A stretch of DNA of 64,000 nucleotides from Gautieria morchelliformis. Taxonomy: Eukaryota > Basidiomycota > Agaricomycetes > Gomphales > Gomphaceae. Under the pieces are notes generated by a model. The model made no database searches and had not been told where the DNA came from. It saw only the letters and a list, made by a program, of their open reading frames with translations. Within the stretch, counting starts at the first letter, position 1. Every line of letters starts with the position of its first letter. A program made the position numbers and the translations under genes. Below, piece after piece: positions 1-11,344 of the stretch. Where the stretch lies: NCBI GenBank assembly GCA_015179125.1, contig WHVA01000003.1, positions 470,001 through 534,000 on the forward strand, given 5' to 3'.

Positions 1-16
1 AGCGTGGGAGGCGCAG

Positions 17-1490
17 TTGAACGAAGCAGTTAGCGGAAAGAAAGTGGTCGATAATGTGAACCTGGCGCCGTCCCTAATCGTTGACGCAGGGGCTGGGGTC
101 AATGTCGCCACTTCCGCCATCGATACCTTCGATACAATATCAGCGTCTTGGACTCCCCTCGTAGAAAATATCAGGCTCTTTACCGGTATTGTGGATACGG
201 CCTCCGAGCTATAGTTCATAACGCCAGGGGTCTCCCAAGTCAACTCGTGGACATCGTTTTAATATTATTCTAGATCCATCCATATGCAAACATGGTATGG
301 TCTATCCTGTCTCTTGCACACATGGTACCTCTATCTCATACACGAATCGTGATATAGTTGACATCTGGGGTTGACTCTATTTAGACGATCATAGCTCAGA
401 TGGACCGGGACGATAGCATCCATGGCCTGGCGAAAATTATTGGAGACACCTATGCATTCGTCCATCTGGCAGAGCCATTGAAGAGAATTGAATCGCACAA
501 GTCAATTATCTTAGCCTTGGAGCAGCAGATGTTAGAGTGCAGCTACTTTGTCCGCGCCTACGCAAAAAACAAAAGACTTCTCTATGTTGGACCCACTGTC
601 AGGCGGCCATAGCTCATGATCCTTGTTCAGGGATAAGAACCGTGATAGTGTCGGATATCAGCAGCAAGGTCAAACAATACCAGGAACCTTTCAACAAACT
701 ACAGTGGGAGTTACAACGACTTGGCGTTATTCACACTGAAATCACTGTACTACGTGTTCTTAATATCGTTGAGGAAATCGGCGAGTTTTCTGATTTGCTG
801 CCTTTCCCTAGGCTAATACACCTTGCAAGCAGCCGGGGAAGTTCCACTTAGTGACTTGCCCCACGCGCAAGCAGCTCATTTCAATCCTAATAAGGGATGT
901 CTGCGGGGTACTCGGGAGAAAGAGATATGTGAGTGGATTAACCAGGAGTGGTGACACCCCCAGATATTCTTCTTGAACGATGTTGCCGGTGCCTGCAAGT
1001 CTGCGATTGCTCACGAGGTCGCTAAACGATTTGACGGGCTCAAATGTCTCGGATCGTCGTATTGTTTTGACCGCGCTCACCAGAACGCTCCCCCAGCAAT
1101 GTCTTCAGCACAATTGCTCGTGGTCTAGCTGATCTACATCCAAAACGCAAAGCATCTTTATTGAACGTGATTGGGGAGAATCGAGAACTTCGGACCACAT
1201 TCGTGCCTAGTGAGCAGTTCAAGAGGTTCATTCTGGATCCCACCCAGGGCCTAACCACCGTTGGACCAACGGTGATCGTTGTTGATGCATTAGATGAGAG
1301 CGGAGACGAGGAATCTCGCCATGGTCTTTTGTCTGCTCTTGGCAACGAAGCTGCAGAACTGCCGTCCAATTTCCGTGTTCTAATCACTTCTCGTGCCGAA
1401 AAAGACATCCAAGGCGCTCTTCTTGGGAAGAAGCACATGCTTTGCAGGTCCATAAAGGAGATTGACCCCAACCCCGATAAGGACATTTCC
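17..1490 (+). pseudogene. Decayed fungal NACHT-domain NLR (STAND NTPase), 5' part cut by the window edge
   Basis: Pieces of one fungal NLR-type protein lie in order on the plus strand: a helical N-terminal segment (17-214, ending near LFTGIVDTASEL), a second (400-600, with EPLKRIESHKSII), a third (about 640-790, with ITVLRVLNIVEEI) and the NTPase core (850-1490). The core has a Walker A-like stretch FLNDVAGACKSAIAH near 970, where the family has GxGKS, and a Walker B-like VIVVDALDES near 1275, followed by LITSRAEKD. Proteins of this family oligomerise on ligand binding in fungal non-self recognition. Signs of decay: an in-frame TGA at 952-954, a one-base frame change near 1090, and loss of the reading frame after about 1490. 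Some gaps (for example 215-390) are probably introns. I see no C-terminal repeat domain, so this is called a pseudogene. It is a host gene family, not a mobile element. Confidence 0.75.
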
Positions 1491-1593
1491 CCCTTTGTGG
1501 CCCCATATTGGGGCAGGGATGGGATAGGGATGGGTAATCGGGCTTGTGGGTACGCTTCTTACTCATGTACTGAATGTTACCAGTGCCCTGTAG

Positions 1594-2001
1594 CGCGCGG
1601 TGGCAAGAAACAACACGCGATTTGCCGAACTACCTGAAGGAGAGGCCGATAACGACGTTGAACCCAAGGACATTGATAACTCTGATGCCACGCCCACGAA
1701 AGCGACCCGTGGAAGAGGGCGCAAGCCCAAGGGGCAAACGTCCTGGGATCTTGCTGAACAGGAACTCATGTGCATCCAAAAGGACTGTCAGCATGATCCT
1801 ACTGCCTACAAGACGTGAGTCCTCAGTGCCACCCATTCCAACCCGCTAAATTGGCATTCTTGCAGTTACATTGAACGCCTGATAGACGCGGATCGCAAAG
1901 CCAATGGCCATCAGAGGTCCGCACTGACCTCCCATCTATGAGCCCTCCGCCCTGTTGCGAGTGGCGACCCGGGCGTGCCCTCAGCATTGGACATGGACTA
2001 A
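1594..2001 (+). pseudogene. Small AT-hook protein gene or exon pair with in-frame stop
   Basis: An open exon starts after a possible acceptor (ctgtag, ending 1593) and runs to about 1816, followed by a 48-nt GTGAGT...TTGCAG intron and a second exon from 1865. The product is acidic, then carries an AT-hook-like RGRGRKPKG and a helical stretch (SWDLAEQELMCIQKDC, then YIERLIDADRK). The second exon meets TGA at 1939-1941, but the same frame continues with protein-like sequence (ALRPVASGDPGVPSALDMD) to TAA at 1999-2001. The TGA probably replaced a CGA codon. There is no ATG at the 5' end, so an upstream exon is missing or unresolved. AT-hooks bind the minor groove of AT-rich DNA; the role of this protein is unknown. 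A further open stretch (2110-2273, KRKGHVTDLIHLAAANQQI) could be a related fragment. Confidence 0.45.
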
Positions 2002-2009
2002 GCGGTCCT

Positions 2010-2740
2010 CAGGAGGTTGGCCTGAAGGAGGCTGTATAGAACAGTCCCCATATATGATTATTGTTAAATATTTGGATATTACAGCAATTTGACGAATATG
2101 CGCCATTGTACTCTAGCATCAGGCTGCGAGCCAACGGCGATGCCATGGCTTCAAAACGTAAGGGGCATGTGACTGATCTCATCCATTTAGCGGCTGCAAA
2201 CCAACAAATCCGCTCGCCTGCTGCTGCACACGCGTCTAGCCTCATTTCAAAAGGCTGCCGCTCAGAGCTTTAGCAAGCTCGTGACACGGCTTCCGTGATC
2301 TGGACGTTTGATGAGGGCAGCTATCGGTGAGATCTCGGGCTAGATGCCTGGCCGAAGAGAGAAAATTGCCAAGGGATCGAACGGCGGAATTTGTCACTGA
2401 GTGATTTGGTTGGTTAAACGGCGAGAAAACACGTCACGTGCGGTTAGCTTGGTCTCAGATCCCCGGCTGTGCAGCGTTGAGGTGAGTGTTGGCGATATAA
2501 CTCTCGGCTGACTCATCCTTCGATTACCAACCTTGCTCGCACCCTCACGCTGGTTTCATCACTTCCAGACAGCTCGCAATGTCTCTTGCCTTCTCAAATT
2601 TCTGCAATTCCGTCGTTTGGTTTGTTTCTATTCCATTCTTACAGCATTAGTTTATTTTTGTGGATTAGGTAATACGTATCGCTGCGAGAATACAACTAGT
2701 CGTCATGTATCTTCATGAGGTGTGCCTTTTCCCGCCGCCA
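2010..2740. other. Intergenic, with one short unassigned open stretch
   Basis: This stretch separates the NLR/AT-hook relics from the chitinase 3' end. Apart from the open segment at 2061-2273 I see no coding signal, RNA gene or repeat. Confidence 0.4.
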
Positions 2741-2744
2741 GGGT

Positions 2745-5175
2745 CTAAACTCGCCTCGTGACCCCAGAGGGACCCGCAGGGACGATGGTACCCAAGCGAG
2801 ATGATATCGCTTTGGCTTTGGAAGTCTCCGTCGCGTCAAAACTGACGGCAGTACCAAATCCAGATCCAACGCTACTGGTGGTAAGGCCGAGGTCGGTGGG
2901 GGTGGCACTGGTGTCAAGGCTTATTCCGGTTGGGGTGGCGCTGGTGTCCACAATGGTGGGAGAGCTAAGTAGAGTGGCGCTGGTGTCCGCGCTGGTGGTA
3001 GAGCCAAGGTCTGTGGTGGCGCTGGTGTCCACAGTGGTGGGAGAGCTAAGTAGAGTGGGGCTGGTATCCGCGCTGGTGGTAGAGCCAAGGTCTGTGCCGG
3101 CGCTAGTGTCCACAGTGGTGGGAGAGCTACGTAGAGTGGGGCTGGTATCCGTGCTGGTGGTAGAGCCAAGGTCTGTGGAGCTGGTGTCCACAGTGGTGGG
3201 AGAGCTAAGTAGAGTGGGGCTGGTATCCGCGCTGGTGGTAGAGCTAAGGTCTGTGGTGGCGCTAGTGTCCACAGTGGTGGGAGAGCTAAGTAGAGTGGCG
3301 CTGGTGTCAGCGCTGGTGGTAGAGCCAAGGTCCGTGGGGGCGCTGGTGTCAAGACTTATTCCGGTTGGGATGGCACTAGCATCAACACTGGTGGAAGAGC
3401 TAAAGTCAGCCGATGTTGCGCTGGTATCGACACTGGTTGCGGTTGGGGCAACGCTAGTGTCAATAGTAATAGCTGAACCAAGGACAGTCGCAGTGGCGCT
3501 GGTGTCAACGCTCGGGCTGGGAGCAGCGCTTGTGTCAAGGCTGGTGGCAGAGTCGGTAGGTGTGGCGGTCGCGCTAAAAATTGTGGCAGAGCTTGCAAGA
3601 GTGCCACTGCCTGTCGGGCTGGGTTTGCTTGAACTGTTCCCATTGCCAACTGGACCTCCACCAAGACCAAAAGCTTTAAGAGAAGGCCCAATAAAGTCGG
3701 ATGCCCCCTTGGCATCGCTAAACTAACGCAACCAGTTTGGCATGGTATTCATACCCATGCGAGAGCTTTAACACACCTCAAATCCCATGATACCGCCATT
3801 CCACTTCTTGGCAACCGCCTGTTGGACGCATTGGCCCAATAATTGAGGCGTGATAATTCCGTTTGTCGCATCCTGCGAGCTCACTGGCTTCCCGATCAGT
3901 AACTTGTTGAGCGACACCCCACTGGCTGCGATTTCGAATAGGGAAGACTTGGGAACCGTATAGGATGATTGAGTAAGAAGGCCATTGCAATCCGTATATA
4001 CCGTAGCGCCATCTAAGAAATACCAGGTCACATATATAAACCTGAAACGTGCTATAAATGGTGGGACGGTGACTCACCATTGTAGAACTGCACATTATAC
4101 TGTAAATAGCAGAGGACCAATTCAACAGAGAGTTTTAAAATGCGGCGAAGAGATTCTTACGAAGTCGATGAGCGATCCGACCTTCTTGTTAACCTGGAGA
4201 TAGGGACCCCGCGCAGACGCAGGCGAAGGTGCAGCCGGAAATTCAGGGGAGAAACTGGCAAAAAAGTCAGCCTATGGCGTTAAAAGTTGAGAAATCATGT
4301 ACTGAGGGGCCAGTGCTATATACAATTATAATTAGGTGGGTTCAGGAACAGGAAATGGCTACACTCACGAGCGTGAGAGACTGTAAATTTCCCTACAGGG
4401 AGAGTTTTACGCAATTCGGTCATGAAAGTCTCCAACCAGGCAACTGCGGTGCCCTTGCTGACAGCCGCCAGGTCCTAATGGTAAAGATGAGATTGGACAA
4501 GAGTCGAGTTTATCAGAATCCAACGAGGACGCACCTCATAGTCGACGTCGATGCCGTCGAGATCGTTTGCTTTGACGAAACTTGCCATAGTTTGAGCAGT
4601 CTTAACAGGATCAGTTCCATTGGTCGTCGGAGTACTGGTACCGCCAAAGGCAGACACCATCACTTTGACACCTGCCCTGGCGTATTGAGCCTTAAGAGCT
4701 TGACGCGCTGTTGCGCTGAGGCTAGACCAAACCTGAGATTGGTCGGCAGGTCCAGTGGGGAGGAGGAATCCCAGCATTCTAACGAGGGTGTGTGTCATTC
4801 CCGGTGTCTAATGAAGATACTAATGCGCATTGAACATACAAATGAGTGTATCCCTGAATACCAAAGGATTTGTGCGTCAAATAAATGAAGAAAGGCGGAA
4901 AGGAGAGGCCAAACTTTGAGGTCTGCAGGGGCAGGAAGCTTGTTGGCACTGGCCACGACTCTGTCGGTGTAGATCACAAATTTGGGAGTAGATCCACCAG
5001 CTGAAGCAGGCCCGGAGACTGTAACATTCCCGGGAACGGTAGTGTTCCCAGTCTGAGGGATACCTGTGACCGCTGGAGCTTGGAGGTTTCGGGGGAAAAC
5101 GGGTGCGGAGGAGGCAACTCCAAGTTGTGAAATTAAGGCAGCATAGAGTGCAATAGTCGAAAGCGAAAAATACAT
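2745..5175 (-). CDS. Secreted GH18 chitinase-like protein with long Ser/Thr-rich repetitive tail
   Basis: Eight exons can be read on the minus strand: 5175-4915, 4807-4535, 4474-4369, 4315-4303, 4254-4161, 4099-4078, 4012-3777 and 3722-2745. All junctions are GT-AG and phases agree, giving about 660 aa. The start ATG is followed by a signal peptide (MYFSLSTIALYAALISQLG). The catalytic domain shows the GH18 signature DxxDxDxE as DLDGIDVDYE at the end of exon 2, then VGKFTVSHAP, SLIDFYNVQFYN and the closing IMGFE strand. GH18 enzymes hydrolyse beta-1,4-GlcNAc links by substrate-assisted catalysis with the final Glu; here the substrate is probably cell-wall or prey chitin. After the barrel a tail of about 300 residues rich in Ser, Thr and Asp-Thr-Ser motifs follows, probably O-mannosylated. 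It ends without a hydrophobic GPI signal, so secretion rather than anchoring is expected. Exon 4 is only 13 nt. Confidence 0.85.
2880..3560 (-). repeat. Coding minisatellite in the chitinase tail
   Basis: About 80-bp imperfect tandem units, read on the minus strand as variants of DLGSTTSADTSPTLLSSPTT, make up much of the chitinase tail. Unit number is likely to vary by slippage or unequal exchange. The opposite strand is also open through this stretch (2758-3726), which is a composition shadow. Confidence 0.85.
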
Positions 5176-5385
5176 CTTGCCGGAAGATGGAGTAAACTAT
5201 AAGGAAAGAAGTACGATTAGTAGGTCGTTGGGGGGGACCGTCAAGGCTCAAGGAAATCATTTTGCGCTCAGGACGCTTTTACGGCCAAGGCTTGGAGAGG
5301 CACATCAAGGGTCGAGCGTGATGGGACATCACCGGACAGGTGCCAATTGATCATAGCGGAAGCACAGAGCAGATAGCACCGGTGG
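5176..5385 (-). promoter_or_regulatory. Putative chitinase upstream region
   Basis: This is the only sequence between the chitinase ATG and the first dispersed GC-rich repeat, so it should hold the proximal promoter. I cannot point to a convincing TATA box. Confidence 0.25.
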
Positions 5386-5389
5386 TGTC

Positions 5390-5560
5390 TGGAGCACTAG
5401 TCCGTAACTTGAGTAGTGTTCTGCACGGCCGGGCTCGGCTCACGGGGGCTCCAGAAAGGCCCGGCCGCTCGCACCCGGTCTATGGACACGTCTATGGACG
5501 CATGGACCCACAAACCCTAAAACATAAAGTCATGTGACCTGGACGCCCACTGAACCCCAC
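5390..5560. repeat. GC-rich dispersed repeat, copy 1
   Basis: A GGGCTCGG/GGCCCGGCC-rich segment begins gtgttctgca and is followed by a CTATGGACACGTCTATGGAC motif. Related segments lie near 6505, 45600 and 59160. No coding capacity; family unknown. Confidence 0.45.
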
Positions 5561-5649
5561 AAACCATGCCCACCCATGAACCACTAGAACGTGTCCATAT
5601 CTGCCATATATAGACAGATGAGTATCCAGCAGCCGAACTAAAATATTTT

Positions 5650-6500
5650 CTTATGCCCCCTTTTTACCGCGAGGATATTACGATGTCTGCCACATGTCCA
5701 TGCTCATATCTAGACCAATTGTGTAATACTACCCGCTGGATTTAAAATTTTGTCTTTCCCTCCCTTTCATCGTGGCCGTTTGGATGCAAGTGAACCATCG
5801 TGTCGTCCCATTCAATATTCGAACCGATAAACGACAACTGAGTCCTAGTAACCCATTACGACCATTTTCCAACAATCATCGCTAAACCCATTGGCCTAGG
5901 GCATAATTTGCAGACATGGGTGAGGTAGGCACCTGTATAGAACCGTTACGAGATGGCCACCAGTCGGGTGTGTATGATGTAGTTTCTCTATTTGAGAGAC
6001 GGCAATTCCCAAGGAGATGCCTCCCTTGAGCAGTTCATTCAGCCAAACAGGACTCTTTATACCGTCTCAACATTTTCGACAGTCTTATACGTCCCATGAT
6101 GTGGGTCCTACATATTTTACGTCTGCTATTCTGTATTGTTCCTTGCCTTTCCGTTTCTTCTTAGTTACTACAGCAGATTATCTTTGGCATTGTACAAATG
6201 CACTACTGATCTGTTATTAATCATGATGTCGTGATCAAGCTGCCCCACTTTTGGCCCAAGGGCTGAAGAAAATTGAGGGGGTTTACGGGCTGAGAACAAG
6301 ACGCGTAATACTGGGACAATCATTCCAGTATACTGGTTTCTTGCAGTGTGTTCTTTCTGAGATTCTTGCCTACATATTTTTAATTCAGTGATGAGATCGA
6401 TCGGCGCCCTTTCTCGTATAAAATGATGTCCCCAGGTCATGGCGAAGAGAAAGCCGGTCCACGCCGTGCAGCTGCAAATCTATCCATGAATCATGAATAC
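5650..6500. other. Intergenic, nothing recognised
   Basis: Stops occur in all frames beyond short runs. No repeat, RNA gene or protein motif was recognised. Confidence 0.4.
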
Positions 6501-6504
6501 ATAT

Positions 6505-6680
6505 AGTGTTCTGCAAAGCTTGGCTTGGGCCGCGGCTAAGCCGAGCCGCCAAAATCCCGGCCGAGCTGGGCCAAAGCCGTCCTGAGGTCGAGCTAGGACT
6601 CGGCTTGAGTTTTGGAGAGCCCGACCCGAGCACTCAAGTCGCAGCTCGAGCGGAGGAGGACAGGTGCATAAACCATGGAC
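6505..6680. repeat. GC-rich dispersed repeat, copy 2
   Basis: It starts with the same gtgttctgca as copy 1 and is dense in GGGCC, GCCGAGC and CTCGGC blocks. Confidence 0.4.
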
Positions 6681-6774
6681 ACTGCACGTTTGACGCCCCG
6701 TTATACCCACAAAATATGCTATACCCACAACACGGGGTACGAATATTTGTTTGGGGAAGAAGGAGGGTCATCGT

Positions 6775-6850
6775 CAACATGTGTGTGTGCTGGATGTGGG
6801 CTCGGAGGTCGTGGTGGTGAGCAGCATGAGAGAGCAGGAGAGGGAGCAGG
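6775..6850 (+). repeat. GGTCGTGGTGGTGAGCAGCA repeat block, copy 1 of 3
   Basis: A segment reading gtgctggatgtgggctcgg, then ggtcgtggtggtgagcagca, then tgagagagcag recurs with changes at about 8598-8660 and 8806-8870. All three have the same orientation. It looks like a piece of an unclassified element rather than a gene. Confidence 0.6.
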
Positions 6851-7138
6851 AGCAAGAGGAAAGCATTGGAAAACCAAGTACATTACACATCGTCATTGAC
6901 GTCTCAACCCGCACAGCAATGGGGTCAGGAACCTCATGAAAGACGTCAAGCCTATCAAATACTGATACACAACACTGCAGAGTGAGATGTGGCACCAGTG
7001 TATTTTAAATGGGGCGCTGAGCATGAGGTCCTGTCAAGATTGGATTTTGGGCGTTAATATCGCATGTTAGTGGTGAATGCCCGAATAGCGTGTGTGATCT
7101 AGCAAATTTCCCAGCGAATAGTACCAAAGAGGTAAGGG

Positions 7139-8360
7139 TTAAGAAGTAAGACGGTTACTCGAAAAGAGTTCGCCCTGATCTACAGTTGAAGCGAAATAGC
7201 CTGTGACACTTGACGATGTAATGTGCAAGGTGTCACAGAAAGGTTGTTTAAGCAGCAACAATCCTTTCGCCGGCGAAGGTGCTCCTTCAGAGCCCTTCAC
7301 CGGCAGCGCCGATAATAGTATGAAGGCTAAGGTAACGAAGGTGCAATACAAAAACTCACCAGTGGTGCTTAAGTCCTCCTCTGGTCGAAGATAGAAATCT
7401 ATAGGGGAGGGCTCAAGACAATGGTCACAGTGAGGTCAAGTTTTGCACAAGATAGACATATGATAATTAAACTGGAGAATATACATGCGAATGTAGACTA
7501 CTTATACTGAATGCTCATATGGTGCTAGTGAATAGGAAAGAGGCCGTCTTGAGTTAGGGTTGGATAGGGGTGTGCAGTCAGGATACAAATAAATGAAACA
7601 CATATACAATAGAATGAAAGAGGAGTGTGAACATGAAATGACCGGGAGGAAAGAGGGCAAAGGTACCAAACACGCCTTGAGACCTGCATACATGTTACCC
7701 TGCACAGACTCTTGGTCTGCTGGGTTGATCCCACATGATCTATGGGTAGGACATCCCGCGAATGCATTCTGGCCATAGGAACACCCAAAGAGGGTTGAGT
7801 CGAGAAGATGATGGGACCAGTGATGAACCATCAAGCCGGGTAAAGGATGTTGATTGTGTTTGATGGTGTGCCTGCTGGCGAATGATGCGAGTAGCGAATG
7901 GTCATTTGGCGAATGTGGTGAATAGTGAATGGAGCAGAGAGTGAATGGAGTGAAGCTGAGTGAACATGGAAGAGTGGTGAAAGGGAAAACAGGGATAGCT
8001 GGGTACAAGAAATGAATGAGTCATGACAACTGTATAGTGAAAACTTCAGCGAAGCTAATTCGTCCTGCCCTGCAGTGGTACGAGTCCCATTGAGTCCAAC
8101 CTGCATGGAGGCTGCAACTGACACTATCCAAATGCGTCCTGAGCATGTGGGTCTGTCATGGAGTGGGAGTTTAACAGATGATGGGTTCTATGATAGATGA
8201 TGGCCCCAACACCTGGGGTCCTGGCAGGAATGATGCGAATAGTGGATGCGAAAGCAGTATGGTGACGGATATTTTGGCAAGATATTCGCTGGTTCAGGAA
8301 GTCGTTCACTGGTTCAGGAGGTCATTCGCTGTGTGTTGAGGGATGATTCGCAGAATAAAC
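7139..8360 (-). mobile_element. LTR-like tract, minus orientation (retroelement fossil)
   Basis: Large parts of this tract are the reverse complement of sequence at about 32,580-33,870. One shared block includes 7195-7380 against 33,640-33,840; another covers 7700-7870. The tract is non-coding apart from short chance frames. The second copy precedes Ty3-type coding sequence, so this one is best read as a detached LTR-like fossil. Ends and target-site duplication were not resolved. Confidence 0.5.
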
Positions 8361-8597
8361 GAATCATGACAGGTCCGTCTATTCAAGTTGTGCTGTGATG
8401 GAGGTCAGGGGGGCAGATCGAGGGGAGCATAAACCAAAGACACGATACAACCCACAGGGAACAACCCGTCCATCATGGGCTGGCATAAACCCGGCACACT
8501 GCACGCATGGGGGAAACCTGTCGAGGTCCCTTTACAATACATGCAGGAATATGCATATTTGGTTTGGGGCCAAATGAGGGCCGTGTGTATGCATGCG

Positions 8598-8870
8598 TGC
8601 GTGCTGGATTATGCACTTGGAGGTCGTGGTGGTGAGCAGCATGAGAAAGTGTGCATGAAGGGGAGGAATGAGCATCCAAAAACATGGCCCGTGGAGGCTG
8701 CAGGCACGGAGGAGGAGAAGCCGCATACACATGTCCGCAACCATCTGTTCCCTCAGCTGACGCAAAACACGTAGGACAAGACGTGAACACACATCCTAAT
8801 GTTCGTGCGTGCGTGCTGGATGTGGGTTTGGAGGTCGCGGTGGTGAGTGGCATGAGAGAGCAGAGAGCGC
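8598..8870 (+). repeat. GGTCGTGGTGGTGAGCAGCA repeat block, copies 2 and 3
   Basis: Two further copies of the block at 6775 lie about 210 bp apart (8598-8660 and 8806-8870). Short tracts between them are unrelated. Confidence 0.6.
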
Positions 8871-8895
8871 AAGAGAGAGTAAAAGTGTCCAAAAA

Positions 8896-9452
8896 CCAAA
8901 GGAGGATAATCATAATGGTTATGTAATACAGCATATATGAGTATATAATATATACTATAAGAGTATTAATAACAACATATAGGAATATATAGTAGTATTT
9001 ATAAGGAGAATAATAGATGTTATTAGATGATTCTGTATATATTTAAACATCTCGAAGATATATATACATATGAGAGAGTATTAGACTACAAGATAGAGTA
9101 ACAGATACTTGGAGAGATACTTGTAACAGATATGAGTAGGAGTATTAGTATGACTAGTTATAATGAGAGAGTATTAGACTACCATATGGAGTAATAGTAG
9201 TTGTCTAGATATTTGTAATATATATGAATAGTTATAATTATATAGTGTATATTAAAAGTGGGTAGAAAAAATAAGAAGAGGGGTAAAAATAAGAATGGGT
9301 GTTCTCGTTGGCGGAGCGGCTGCTCGGGGAGGGACAAAAGAAAATTTATTTATATCCCAACAATAAGATTGGCATGTACTTTCGTCCTCTTCTTTTCTAT
9401 AATTTGAGAATAAAATGGGTGAAGCTACAGGTAATAAAAAGTTGTGAGCATC
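8896..9452 (-). repeat. AT-rich dispersed repeat, copy A
   Basis: About 555 bp, very AT-rich, with one GC-rich internal box (ctcgttggcggagcggctgc, near 9303). It is the reverse complement of the copy at 42,333-42,866 over its whole length, and of 25,480-25,902 over the first three quarters. No clear terminal inverted repeat, no poly-A and no coding capacity; probably a non-autonomous element or solo terminal repeat. Confidence 0.8.
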
Positions 9453-9459
9453 CGCCAAA

Positions 9460-10270
9460 AGGCAACCTCAAATGGCTCTATCATTTCCAAGGGTGGAACA
9501 GCACAGTCAGCAGTGTCCTTATGAGCTGGTCCATCTCCACCCACCAAGACACCTACTACATCCACTGTGTCAGGGCCATTGCCTTGCTCGAGTCCTATCC
9601 TCCTGTAATACTCATCCCCCATTGTTCCTTACCTTGAACTACCAGACAAATGTGTAAATATGTTTCATGACTATTATTGGCCCTTTATGGAGGATGTTCA
9701 CATTGACAACAATATACATTCTTCTAGGATATATTAGATATCTTTTAAAATATCAACCCTAACCGAATTCATAGTCCATCATTTTGAGCAACTTGTATAT
9801 TGTGGATATCCTAATTTTTTTTGAATGTTCTGATATTTTAAAAATATGGTTGTATGTGCTAAAGCATGGTGTGTATTCAAATGACAGAGGAATTTCAGAT
9901 AGGATTTGGATGACTATATTAAAAGTATATATGAAGCTTGTTACATGTATGATGATAGAATGTAGAGGCAAGTATATGAGTACATGTTAGAAGTATATAT
10001 GAAACATGTTAGATGTACAATCCCAGAATATAGAAGCAAGTATGGACAGTACCTGTACTATATTATAATATATGGTTGAGAGATCTGATTAGAAGGTATA
10101 TTTAAAATAATATGCATGTATAGTACAAAGATATGCAACTATTGATGTTTAGACAATAGGGTATACACCCTTTTCCTGGGGGAGCAGCAGACTGTGAGAA
10201 AGAACTTTATGGCTAGGATTAAGCATACCTTACAGATGCTGGCAACTGTCTCAATTGTGATATATTTTAA
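9460..10270. other. AT-rich intergenic, nothing recognised
   Basis: AT-rich sequence with short chance frames only. No repeat shared with the rest of the window was noticed. Confidence 0.4.
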
Positions 10271-10276
10271 GAAATA

Positions 10277-10916
10277 TAAGATAGCGGCAGTATAAACCGT
10301 GCACCCTCTAAGTGCCCATTAGTCATCTTAGGGTTAGGGTTTAGGCAGCGAAAATAGACGAGATGCAAGTTTCAAATTTCGGTAGAACATCCTGGTAGCT
10401 TTGGTATATTACTTTGAGGCCTGATCTAAGCTGCTCCATGATTCTAGCAGACACACAATATATGTATTCAATCAGAGTCAAAGAAGGGAATGTACCTGTG
10501 TCTGCGCAGGCACATATGGGTAAACTTTTGTGGATTTGGCTTTGATACTTGGGATCTTGCGGATTACCAATCTGCTTGTTCGGGCTCCATCTCCCACGAA
10601 AAAGTATTTAAACTCTGCTATTTGCTTATGTAATGCGGCGAAAATCGCTGGGTCAGAAAATCGAACTTGTGTTCCCTGGACAGGGAATCTCGTTTTATGA
10701 ATTTTGAAATGAAAAAATGAAAAAAACATGTGATAGAAATTTTTATAGGCTTGATTTCAATAAAATAGCACCATAGAGTTGTTGAATAGTGTCTTATGAA
10801 CAAACCTATGGTCTTACTTTTTTGAAATTTCGAGTGTCTACAATTGGGAATGGGTTCTGGTGAGATGGCTTAGATGGGCGCTTAGAGGGTGCGCAGTTTA
10901 TACTGCCGCTATCTTA
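10277..10916. mobile_element. 640-bp TIR element (non-autonomous DNA transposon)
   Basis: The left end TAAGATAGCGGCAGTATAAA and the inverted right end match exactly for 21 bp, and with few changes for about 50 bp. The interior has no transposase; an open frame at 10,478-10,729 (-) resembles nothing I know. The target-site duplication is unclear, so superfamily is not assigned. The interior includes a short TTAGGG-like run near 10,328. Confidence 0.7.
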
Positions 10917-11344
10917 GATGAGCTAAGTTATATATACATATATATGACAGTTACAACCATCCCCCTTGGCTCTAAATGACAGCTGAGCCAAGGTTCAGAA
11001 CTGAGGGCTTGGTTTCAACTTCATAGGTTGCACCCACTCAGTGTTCTGCCCTAATTTTGGGAACAGGTTCGGCAATAACCTGAGAATCAGACTTGTTATC
11101 AGGCAGGAGAGCTTGGTGTACAAGGAGCTAAGTTGATATCTGAAATGAGGAACTGGCATACAGGATTGGAGGGTTTATATAGTAAAGCAGGGGTCGGAGG
11201 AGCTTTCTCACGCCCACCACCACCATCGATACCATAAAAAACCCAAATCCCACACACACACACACTCCTACGATAGATAGTGCATCCCAGACTGTCGATA
11301 ATAGCAGCCTGAAAGCCCGCACTAACAAAAGAACAAAAAAGGGC

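Noticed and set aside
2758-3726. 322-codon plus-strand frame
   Set aside because: Mirror of the Ser/Thr repeat tail of the chitinase on the minus strand. The chitinase frame joins in phase to upstream exons and this one does not.
10328-10346. Interstitial telomere (TTAGGGTTAGGG)
   Set aside because: Only about two units inside a TIR element; chance or element-internal sequence is more likely.
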